A stretch of DNA of 64,000 bases, taken from assembly GCA_963836265.1 (NCBI GenBank), contig CAWIIO010000002.1, positions 124,001 through 188,000 of the forward strand, written 5' to 3'. Under the pieces are notes generated by a model. The model was not told where the DNA came from and ran no database searches. It worked only from the letters and a program-made list of their open reading frames with translations. Origin of the DNA: CAIWHR01 sp963836265. GTDB taxonomy: Bacteria > Pseudomonadota > Gammaproteobacteria > Burkholderiales > Casimicrobiaceae. Positions 56,891 to 63,611 of the stretch are shown here, piece by piece (within the stretch, counting starts at the first letter, position 1; every line of letters begins with the position of its first letter). A program made the translations under genes and the position numbers.

Positions 56891-57285
56891 ATCCCGGCTT
56901 TGAGACGATACCCCTGTCGGAATATCGTTCACCGCCGCGAGGCGCGAGAGTGAAACATGCCAGATAACAACGCCGCAGAACGCGCCCTGCGCGGGCCGGT
57001 GCTGTCGCGCAAGAACTTCCTGTTCGCCGGCGCCGACTCGGGCGGCGAACGCGCGGCGGTGCTGTATACCCTGCTCGAGACGGCCAAGCTCAACGGGCTC
57101 GACCCGGAGGCATACCTGCGTTTCGTGCTGGAGCGGATCGCCGAGCAACCGAGCAATCGGCTCGCCGAGTTGTTGCCATGGAACTTCGCGCCCCAACGCG
57201 TCGAGCATGAGCAGCTCGCGGCGTAAGTCTGTCATGCAGAAGTCGGTGGTGCTCGCCGTGTAGCGGGCGCCCCTGCCTCGGGGCC

Positions 57286-57618
57286 ATGATCGACCTGCTC
57301 GACGAAATGCGGCAATGCAAGTCGGTGCAGGCGTGCATCGATCTTGCGCTCACCGATGCCTATGGTGAGGATGAGGAGGCCGTTGCCTGGTTGACCTGCA
57401 TCGAAACCATGTTCAGCCGGTTTAAGCAGGTCCGGCTCATGGGCAATGACCTGGCGCTCGTCGGCTTCGACCTCAACCGTCATGCCGTGATGGCTGTGTG
57501 CCGCCAGGGAAAGGACAAAGTACGCGTGAGCTTGGACTCCATCGAGTTCCCTGAACTCACGCCGATCGAGCGGCGCTGGCTGCAAGCCTGGAAGCGATTC
57601 TCTGGGGAAGCTGACTGA
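57286..57618 (+). CDS. IS66 passenger protein of unknown function
   Basis: This 110-residue acidic protein lies between tnpC and the right IS66 inverted repeat, so it travels with the element. It reads MIDLLDEMRQCKSVQACIDLA, then LTDAYGEDEEAVAWLTCIE, VGFDLNRHAVMAVCRQG and LTPIERRWLQAWKRF. No membrane segment and no catalytic motif is recognised. Similar short genes are remembered beside other IS66 copies, but no function is claimed. Confidence 0.65.
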   Translation: MIDLLDEMRQCKSVQACIDLALTDAYGEDEEAVAWLTCIETMFSRFKQVRLMGNDLALVGFDLNRHAVMAVCRQGKDKVRVSLDSIEFPELTPIERRWLQAWKRFSGEAD

Positions 57619-57757
57619 TCGAACTCAGGCCGGCACGCAAGATGCCGTCCCCGGACGCTTACCCGCCGACCAATAATGGCGCCGAACCTCTCGGTCAACA
57701 CGGACGCCCCGAGTGCGCGGCTTCGCCCGCGCCGCGGGTCGTCGGTTACCCAATTTC

Positions 57758-57764
57758 GTTAGGC
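57758..57764 (+). other. Right half-site (R') of an integron attC, upstream of cassette 1
   Basis: GTTAGGC lies 62 bases before the ATG of the first cassette gene. The matching left half is not found; the IS66 right end (57662) lies about 100 bases to the left and may have removed it. Confidence 0.5.
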
Positions 57765-57825
57765 CTCACCCCGACGCATTCACGTTTTGCGAGACTCCCG
57801 GCATTTGCAGAAACGGAAGCATCAA

Positions 57826-58227
57826 ATGAACGCCCCAGCCCCGTTCCGATGGCAGGCCAAGGTTACAGCGGCTGTCGCCGTTGTCATAATTGCTGCGCAG
57901 TGCTACTTCAGCTGGGTCTTTGCGAATTCGAAGCTCGAGGTCTTCGCACTGAATGTCGCGGTGCTGCTGCTCGGTGTTTCGTTGGGCTGGGTTTTTGGAA
58001 TATTCATCTCCCCTATCGGCAGCGAAAAGGACGAGTTCTCACAGTACGGCAAGGCAGTCTCGGTCTTCTTCTCCGGCTACCTTCTCGCCAAGATTGACCC
58101 AGTCTTCACTAAGCTACTTGCGGCAGAAAGCCTGTTCGAGGATCTTGCCGCCTTTCGACTTCTCTCCTTCGTAACCTCATTCCTTGTGGCCATGCTTATT
58201 GCGTTCGGCTGGCGAAAGTACATGTGA
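57826..58227 (+). CDS. Integron-cassette membrane protein of unknown function
   Basis: This 133-residue protein has four hydrophobic segments (about ten to thirty, VFALNVAVLLLGVSLGWVFGI, a middle one around SVFFSGYLLAKI, and LLSFVTSFLVAMLIAFGW). It is not recognised. The stop is at 58225-58227, 1 base before the attC left core at 58229, the compact layout of a gene cassette. ATG 57826 is chosen with GGAAGC upstream; a TTG at 57787 is possible. Confidence 0.75.
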   Translation: MNAPAPFRWQAKVTAAVAVVIIAAQCYFSWVFANSKLEVFALNVAVLLLGVSLGWVFGIFISPIGSEKDEFSQYGKAVSVFFSGYLLAKIDPVFTKLLAAESLFEDLAAFRLLSFVTSFLVAMLIAFGWRKYM

Positions 58228-58228
58228 G

Positions 58229-58311
58229 GCCTAACCGTTCCATCGAGCCGACGCTCCAAAGGCCGCTTCGCGCCTTTTGGCCCGCCGCTCATGTCAAAGG
58301 TTAGGTTAGGC
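58229..58311 (+). repeat. Integron attC recombination site
   Basis: GCCTAAC (58229-58235) and GTTAGGC (58305-58311) are perfect complementary outer cores, extended as GGCCTAACC/GGTTAGGCC. Inside are GAGCCGACGCT and CCGCCGCTC (inner boxes) and a central hairpin CCAAAGGC/GCCTTTTGG. This imperfect dyad of 83 bases between two small genes is the diagnostic form of an attC site. Confidence 0.88.
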
Positions 58312-58319
58312 CCATAGCA

Positions 58320-58802
58320 ATGACGCAGTACGAGATTCTCAGCATTCTCATTTCTTGCGTGGCCGCAATAATTAGCCTTGTCGTCTGGTCGGGTCAGCGC
58401 AAACTCTCGCGCGAGTCGAACGAGCTCCAACGCGCGACTTCTGAGTTGGCGAAGAAGCAGCTAGAAATACTCTTGCGCGAGGAAAGAGGTAAGAACACAG
58501 CCCGTCTGGCGCTTGAACTGGTGCGCGAGGATCGATCTTCGTTTCGCTTTCGCGTCGCAAACGTAAGCGAAGTGGATGCGAGAGACGTAGAACTTGAGCT
58601 TCTTCTGAAAGATCCTGCTCGCAGTCCTATCATCGATTCCGAATACGCGGAGAAGTTTCCCGCAAAGCGCATTGCCCCTGGTGGTTCAATATCACTCATC
58701 GCGGCGCTAACCCTAGGCAGTCCAACTGCGTACAACGCCCTACTCAAATGGACCAATCCAGATGGCTCCCGTAGTGAAGAGGAAACCTTTGTCGCGCTAT
58801 AG
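58320..58802 (+). CDS. Integron-cassette protein with N-terminal membrane helix
   Basis: This 160-residue protein is not recognised. One hydrophobic helix (ILSILISCVAAIISLVVW) is followed by a helical, charged stretch (to about residue 60) and a beta-rich domain (FRFRVANVSEVDARDVELEL, GGSISLIAALTLGSP). The ATG is 9 bases after the attC core and the stop abuts GCCTAAC at 58803. It is therefore the second cassette. Lower GC than the core genome, as is common for cassettes. Confidence 0.8.
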   Translation: MTQYEILSILISCVAAIISLVVWSGQRKLSRESNELQRATSELAKKQLEILLREERGKNTARLALELVREDRSSFRFRVANVSEVDARDVELELLLKDPARSPIIDSEYAEKFPAKRIAPGGSISLIAALTLGSPTAYNALLKWTNPDGSRSEEETFVAL

Positions 58803-58809
58803 GCCTAAC
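58803..58809 (+). other. Left half-site (R'') of a third attC
   Basis: GCCTAAC directly follows the cassette 2 stop codon, but no GTTAGGC partner or dyad is found in the next 150 bases. The array is broken here. Confidence 0.5.
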
Positions 58810-59319
58810 CACGCTGTATGGACTTCCCCGGAAATGCAAAAGTAGGTTGCGGCGACGAAGGATCAGACTGCAACTCTGTATCCGGCCGTGTTGGGTGATC
58901 GACGCGCAGTGCGCGCAGCGTCGGTCTGACCATCGTCGTAGCGTTGCTCTCCTCGCAGTCAGTGGAAGTGTGACGATCAGTTGACGGCGGCGTGGGCGCG
59001 TAGCGGGTCATCGCGCGCCAGCAGCACCCACCAACGTCCCGTGTTACCAAGGCTGGTCGCTCTAACTCTCGTGCCGATTCGCGATACCGATTCAAGCCTG
59101 GGCGATACCCGATCAGGCCTGAAGCTCTGGACGGGGAGTCATCGAAAAAGCGGGTAAGGCAGCGGGTAGCGTCGGCCAATTGAGCTGATAAATTACAATA
59201 TAAACATGATCATAGAGCCGCACTGATCACTTGCTACGAAGATTGCAATCCTTTGATTCTTGCGCCGGCGGCGCTACGTCGAATAGCCACGTAAATCGGC
59301 CTCACCTTCCGACGGTCTG
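58810..59319. other. 510-bp gap after the cassettes
   Basis: Non-coding as far as can be seen. AT-rich near 59180-59210. No complete attC and no integrase gene (intI) in it. Confidence 0.5.
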
Positions 59320-60612
59320 CTACGGTGCGCTGGTTGGCGCCGTATCACCGCCGATCAAATTGGCAAGCCCAGAAGATAGCTCCTCATCCTCAACTACGAA
59401 GAACAAGCCGCCACGCCCGTTCTGACTGCTCGCGCAATTTCCCGTGGTCGCACCCTGCTGATTCATGTCTCCAAGAATTGCCAGGTGCCTTGCATTGGAG
59501 ACGGATACTCCGATCTTCGCGTGATTGAAATCCGGCCCCGGGCCGCCCGCAAGACCGAAGTTCGTTCCGTCCCATTGACCCGTCGTAGCGACGTCTACTG
59601 CGCCGGGGTTTGCAAGTGTGACTTCCCAACAGTCGATTTGCTCGTCGGCGGTTGTCGTATAGATCTTCGGGTTAGCCCACCAGGTTGCGGTCCTAAGAGA
59701 CGCGCCGCCCAAGACGGCGGAGACAAATTGCCAAGGCGGCACATGGAGGCGCGAAGGCTTGGAGATAAGCACCACTCCGGTTGATAGCGTGTCCTTGGTG
59801 AACGTTGTGCTGTTGGATTTCACCCCGAGATCCGAGACCAGCTTCTGAATTTCGGCCGGCCCTCCATTTTTGACGAGCTCAACATTACTTGTATCTGTAA
59901 CCACGCTCGCATTCTTGAGTGCGGTCAATACGGTCACTACGTCATCCTTGCTCAGCTTCAATGCAAAGAAGTGTTGGCTCACCAGGACATTGTTGTCCGT
60001 CGCCACACACCCAAGGCTGTTGGCATCGAGAGTGCGCGGGTGGTCTCGACTTGCCGCAGCCGGCCAGGACGGCGTCGTCACTTGCAGGACCATCCCGTCG
60101 CCCGCGTCATTCCAGACCAGCGTCCCCTTGGAATGACCCCAGGGTGCGCTGCAAGACCCCGAGCAACCCCGGATCTTTGGCGCGTCGTAGAACTGATCGT
60201 TCCAGGCCACGTAGTGGAATGGCTGATTGTAAATTTCGTCAAACGTCGCCCCAAGCGGATCGCTTAGCGTCTCGCCGACGCATCCGCTCCCCTTCTGCAG
60301 CGTCGGGTTAGTGTTGCTCGCGTAGACATACTGCTGGCTGAATTGGGAGTAAGGCTGAGGCGTGCCGCCGAAGGGACAAGCTCGCACCGTGCCTGAGCCG
60401 CACCCGGGAAAAGACTTGGCATTGAACTTGAAAACGAACCACCACGCGACAGGCTGCCCGTCCCGCACTAGTGGCGCAGGTGGCGATTGTGCGCTCATCA
60501 CCACCGCCGTCGCCGGCGGATGCGGGGGCAGAGTCGGGGGCGCCGTAGTCAACGGCGCGCAGGCGACTACAAGGGCGATCGACGCAATCGCTAATACGCG
60601 CACACGTTTCAT
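59320..60612 (-). CDS. DNase II-family acid nuclease, predicted lipoprotein
   Basis: This 430-residue protein shows the layout of animal DNase II. It has WWFVFKFN near the start, YVYASNTNP, and the first catalytic element APWGHSKGTLVWND with His160. Next come LQVTTPSWPAA-HPR and SQHFFALKLS, then the second catalytic element GPDFNHAKIGVS with His364. AILGDMNQQG and the Gly-rich RGGLFFVV close it. The signal ends in a lipobox-like VVACAP (Cys about residue 18), suggesting an outer-membrane or periplasmic lipoprotein. DNase II cuts DNA without metal at low pH. Bacterial members are known, mainly in Burkholderia. The start at 60612 has CGGAG 8 bases upstream. Confidence 0.85.
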   Translation of the reverse strand: MKRVRVLAIASIALVVACAPLTTAPPTLPPHPPATAVVMSAQSPPAPLVRDGQPVAWWFVFKFNAKSFPGCGSGTVRACPFGGTPQPYSQFSQQYVYASNTNPTLQKGSGCVGETLSDPLGATFDEIYNQPFHYVAWNDQFYDAPKIRGCSGSCSAPWGHSKGTLVWNDAGDGMVLQVTTPSWPAAASRDHPRTLDANSLGCVATDNNVLVSQHFFALKLSKDDVVTVLTALKNASVVTDTSNVELVKNGGPAEIQKLVSDLGVKSNSTTFTKDTLSTGVVLISKPSRLHVPPWQFVSAVLGGASLRTATWWANPKIYTTTADEQIDCWEVTLANPGAVDVATTGQWDGTNFGLAGGPGPDFNHAKIGVSVSNARHLAILGDMNQQGATTGNCASSQNGRGGLFFVVEDEELSSGLANLIGGDTAPTSAP

Positions 60613-61180
60613 CGCCGCCGCTCCGATAGTTGGATCTGATGCCGTTGCGATGATGCCCGATTTGGCACTGAATCGTTTGTGAGTCGTGGGTGAGCGCTTT
60701 CGACCCCGAAGCCGTCGGCTGAAGTTCTCCGTACCGGTCGTAGAAATCGATTGAAGCCGCTGTTCAAGGCGCGGCAAGGATTTGCCTCGGACTTGTCAGA
60801 TTGGACGCCTACAATAGAGCGCAAGGATCGCGCCCGCCCGCGGCCCTCCACTCTTCGAGAAAGCCGTCGCCGAGGACGGTCCCAACCCTGATGGGTGCTC
60901 CTGCCCGCCGCGGGCTACGAGTTCGATCAACGCCTCGCCTGGTAACAACCCCTGACGGTCCACCGCCCGCCGCGCACGACGCCGGGTCGGCGCGTGCCGA
61001 CGGCCGCCATGTCCGCGACGCGGGTACCCCTCCGCACGCGGGGCTACCCTGGCCCGCCGCGGCGTTGGAGCGCCTCAGCTTCCCGTCAGTACGAGCGCGT
61101 GACGAAGCGTTACACGCTACCAACTGCGCCTCAGGGCGTTGGAGTTACTATACTTTCGTGGGTTGCGCTGGCGTAGCCGT
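60613..61180. other. 568-bp gap between the nuclease and the glycosyltransferase operon
   Basis: No recognised gene. Contains the second copy (60916-60933) of the 18-base string found at 38552-38569. Frames crossing it are Arg/Pro-rich and look like GC-driven noise. Confidence 0.5.
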
Positions 61181-62068
61181 TCACGAGCGACCGGTCGACG
61201 AGAAAGCATGCCAGTAGTCGTTGAGGGGACGGCTCGATTCTGCGTCGATCCAAGCCTTGCGATCGAGCCAGTTGGAAGCGAGCACTAAGGTGATGGCCGG
61301 AGCGAAGGAGGCAAACCCGGCGGCGGAACGCAGGGTCCGTTCCAGACGAGCGGCACTGAAATGCAGCAACGCCGTCAACAGTACATTCGCCAGCCAACTT
61401 TCAGCCCGCATCTTGTAAGTGCTTTCACGGCGGAAGTCGTGCCCGACACAGGACTGCGGCACCGTGCGGATGGCGCACCCGAAGCGCCAGGCCCGCAACG
61501 ACAACTCCACGTCTTCCAGTCCGAAGTCGCGCATGGCCGCGAAGCCACCGAGTTCGCGCAACAGTTCGCGCCGAACAGCGAAACATCCCCCGGGGGCGAT
61601 ACCAACCTCGGCCGGCGGTGGATCAGCCGTGTGCCACTGGTAGGCCAGCACATCGTTGACCAGATAGGCCCCGCATCCCCGGTCGGTCGGGCGGGCAGTG
61701 TTGGCGACTGTCGGAACGGCGATCGTGTCGGGACTGCGTTCGATGAGTTCGACCAGGGGCTCGAGCCAGTTTGGGTCAGCGTCGCAATGCGCGTCTAGGA
61801 AGACCAGCACCGGCTCGGTGGCCACGGAAGCGCCGTAGGCGCGGGCGCCGGCGATTCCCTCGTGGGGCCGGTGGAAAACCCGAACGTGAGGGCCGCTGCC
61901 ATCCGAACGTTCGAGCCCGTCGGCGCAGCCATCGGTGCTCCCATCGTCGACCACCACAATCTCGGTGGGGCCAGGTTCGGCTGAGATCACCGACTCGATG
62001 GTCTGACCCAGTCGGTCGCCTTCGTTCAATACCGATAGGATCAACGAGACAGGCGCCCCGTCGGCCAC
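61181..62068 (-). CDS. Family 2 glycosyltransferase resembling polypeptide GalNAc-transferases
   Basis: This 295-residue GT-A protein opens SLILSVLNEGDRLGQTIESV and has IVVVDDGSTDGCAD. The metal-binding part is DAH (92-94) in VFLDAHCDADPNWLEPLVELI rather than DxD. It then has the EDVELSLRAWRFGCAIRTVP and SCVGHDFRRESTY elements. FLDAH-WLEPL and the E-LELSLR-W-CGG-VP-VGH pattern are those of animal polypeptide GalNAc-transferases. It could therefore glycosylate a protein side chain; a polysaccharide role is also possible. Starts at GTG directly after the previous stop (TAAGTG). Last gene of its operon. Confidence 0.8.
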   Translation of the reverse strand: MADGAPVSLILSVLNEGDRLGQTIESVISAEPGPTEIVVVDDGSTDGCADGLERSDGSGPHVRVFHRPHEGIAGARAYGASVATEPVLVFLDAHCDADPNWLEPLVELIERSPDTIAVPTVANTARPTDRGCGAYLVNDVLAYQWHTADPPPAEVGIAPGGCFAVRRELLRELGGFAAMRDFGLEDVELSLRAWRFGCAIRTVPQSCVGHDFRRESTYKMRAESWLANVLLTALLHFSAARLERTLRSAAGFASFAPAITLVLASNWLDRKAWIDAESSRPLNDYWHAFSSTGRS

Positions 62069-62857
62069 TTATTGCGGGGCGGCGGGATTGACGATATCGA
62101 TATCGATCTGCTCGGGTCGCCATCTGGCATCGGGCGACGGCGTATTGATTCCACCGTCGATCTTGTAATGACCCCAGCCAGCCAGCCCGGGGAGGATCTC
62201 GGCCCATTCCGGTCGGCCGACAAAGTAGGGTCGGGTCGCCGCATCGATCGTCAGGTGAAACGTCGCGAGCGTTTGGATCACCCTGGGCGCTACGCGCAGG
62301 GCCAGCACGTCACCTTGGCGCAGATCGGCGATACCGAGGCGTTCGATGACCTCACGGGGGGAAGCACAGTACGCAATGTACTGGGCGTGATCGGTGACCG
62401 CTACAGTTCCCGATGGGCGGAACCCGACGGCATCAAGCACGGTCTGCACCACCAGCGAGCCGTCGCGCACCAGGAAGGCCACCTCCTCCGAACCAGCCTT
62501 GGCCACCGCCTCCAGCAGCGCCCGTTGAGTGGCGGCAAGGAGGCCTAGGTTGAGCCGATGCTGGGGACCCGCGATGACGGGGGCCAAGAGCGCCCGCGTG
62601 CCGGCGCCGATCGCGGCCATCGCAATGGCCTCGGCTTCCTGCCCCCGGGCCCCGGCCGATGGCCACGGCAACGAGCGGGTGGCCAGTGCCGCCATCAACG
62701 CGCCGGTGCGATGAAGTGGCAAGACGTGCTCGTCGTAGAGATATCCGATCGATGCACGACGCAGCAGCGACGAGATCTCGGGCCCGAGCTCCTCGACAGG
62801 ATTCGAGTAATGGTTGACAGTCAGGCGCTCATTGGCGGTGTCGTGGATGCTGGTCAT
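62069..62857 (-). CDS. Unknown protein in the hydroxylase-glycosyltransferase operon
   Basis: This 262-residue soluble protein is not recognised. Visible stretches are YLYDEHVLPLHRTGALMAALATRS, then AFLVRDGSLVVQTVLDAVGFRPSG followed by TVAVTDHAQYIAYCASPREV. The last has the feel of the C-terminal half of a GNAT fold, but no acetyl-CoA loop was found. The final third contains Trp- and Pro-rich segments. A strong site (AAGGAG) lies 6 bases before the ATG. It sits between the hydroxylase (24 bases upstream) and the glycosyltransferase (0 bases downstream), so it should act in the same process. Confidence 0.8.
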   Translation of the reverse strand: MTSIHDTANERLTVNHYSNPVEELGPEISSLLRRASIGYLYDEHVLPLHRTGALMAALATRSLPWPSAGARGQEAEAIAMAAIGAGTRALLAPVIAGPQHRLNLGLLAATQRALLEAVAKAGSEEVAFLVRDGSLVVQTVLDAVGFRPSGTVAVTDHAQYIAYCASPREVIERLGIADLRQGDVLALRVAPRVIQTLATFHLTIDAATRPYFVGRPEWAEILPGLAGWGHYKIDGGINTPSPDARWRPEQIDIDIVNPAAPQ

Positions 62858-62881
62858 GGGAGCTCCTTGTTGGTATGCGAT

Positions 62882-63559
62882 TCAGAAGCGAAGATGCGCT
62901 GACGGACTGAGGCGACTGGCAATGAGCCAGGCCACGACCGTGTAACGCGTGCCGCTGCGCACCCTCGTGACCTCGTGCACCAGGCCCGGGTCGAACAACG
63001 TAAGCATGCCCGCTCGAGCATGGATGGTGTGGGGGATCGTTGGACCGGAAATTTGAGGGACATAGACGACGAGGGCGCCACCGTCGAAGCCGTCGGGTGG
63101 CGCGTCAGAGTTGAGGAACAGCACGAGCGATGCCATTCGCCAGCGGATCTCGCGCGGATCGTCGTTGTTGGTCGAGCGATCACGATGGGGCCCGACGAAG
63201 CCACCCGTCCGATAGCGAAAGTAGTGGGCAGCGGAGATGACACCGGCGTCGCCGTGGTGAGCCGGCCAATGCGTTCGGGCAGCCCCCTCGATCAGCGCCA
63301 GCGCCCGAGCTCTCATCGGGCCCCGCGGCGTGCAACTGTCGCTGGTACGAACCGACGGCTCGTAATCGTCGTTGCCCGCCCGCAGGACCAGCGTCGGTTC
63401 CGGCGGGTACGCGATCATCTCGGCGACAAGTGCGTCGCAGTCGGCCGGAGAGAGCACGTCGGGGACGAGCATCGGCGCACTCCCCGTGCCTCGGTCGCGC
63501 ACCATCGAAGTGGTCTGAGCGGGTGACAGCAACATGATCTCGGAGCATTGGAACTGCAC
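62882..63559 (-). CDS. 2-oxoglutarate/Fe(II)-dependent dioxygenase (prolyl-4-hydroxylase-like)
   Basis: The protein has 225 residues. The double-stranded beta-helix has iron ligands His125 and Asp127 (GPHRDRS) and His195 (DPGLVHEVT). Arg205, ten residues after His195, is the 2-oxoglutarate anchor. RYRTGGFVGPHRD, SLVLFLNSD and GGALVVYVP fit the P4H branch that hydroxylates protein or peptide side chains. GTG 63559 is preferred because GGAGG lies 9 bases upstream; an ATG at 63568 would overlap that site. First gene of the operon, under the promoter at 63583-63611. Confidence 0.85.
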   Translation of the reverse strand: MQFQCSEIMLLSPAQTTSMVRDRGTGSAPMLVPDVLSPADCDALVAEMIAYPPEPTLVLRAGNDDYEPSVRTSDSCTPRGPMRARALALIEGAARTHWPAHHGDAGVISAAHYFRYRTGGFVGPHRDRSTNNDDPREIRWRMASLVLFLNSDAPPDGFDGGALVVYVPQISGPTIPHTIHARAGMLTLFDPGLVHEVTRVRSGTRYTVVAWLIASRLSPSAHLRF

Positions 63560-63582
63560 AAAGACCATCCTCCATCAAAAAC

Positions 63583-63611
63583 AATCTATTCCGCGACGGG
63601 AGATCAGTCAA
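63583..63611 (-). promoter_or_regulatory. Sigma-70-type promoter of the hydroxylase operon
   Basis: On the minus strand TTGACT (-35, 63611-63606) and TAGATT (-10, 63588-63583) are separated by exactly 17 bases. The -10 lies ~24 bases before the GTG start. Five of six and four of six positions match the consensus. Confidence 0.65.

Larger units (their letters stand above)
55465..56964 (-). mobile_element. IS110-family insertion sequence
   Basis: The element lies between tnpC halves. The dinucleotide GA (55465-55466 and 56963-56964; TC on the element's own strand) is shared by both junctions and fits the core duplication of this family, which lacks terminal inverted repeats. Size is about 1.5 kb. 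The ~245-bp non-coding part is upstream of the transposase, as in the IS110 group proper (not the IS1111 group), and is where the bridge RNA is encoded. Confidence 0.85.
54145..57226 (+). pseudogene. tnpC: IS66 TnpC transposase, interrupted by IS110
   Basis: The first part (54145 to about 55466) encodes a leucine-zipper-like N-terminus (LLIEKLKLQIARLRRIQFGRRSE), the zinc-finger CTCPDCGGAL-CGKCSTIV and the catalytic core with HADDTPVPVL and FSGFDGLYVD. It ends at GAVEID. The rest resumes at 56963-57226 as DNNAAERALRGPVLSRKNFLF. Joined together they give a normal TnpC, so the gene was intact before the IS110 insertion. The insertion falls in the conserved D-N-N-x-A-E-R motif. Confidence 0.93.
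53243..57662 (+). mobile_element. IS66-family element with an IS110 element nested in it
   Basis: Terminal inverted repeats begin GTAAGCGTCCGG at 53243 and, reversed, at 57662. About 25 bases match with few differences, including the GCATCTTG that follows. Inside are the three IS66 genes tnpA, tnpB and tnpC, then a passenger gene (57286-57618). TnpC is split by a ~1.5-kb IS110 element. No 8-base target duplication was found at the flanks, so the element may have been rearranged after insertion. Confidence 0.88.

Noticed and set aside
60801..61217. 138-codon plus frame in the gap before the glycosyltransferase
   Set aside because: Arg/Pro/Ala-rich and lacking a ribosome-binding site; it overlaps the GT 3' end on the opposite strand.
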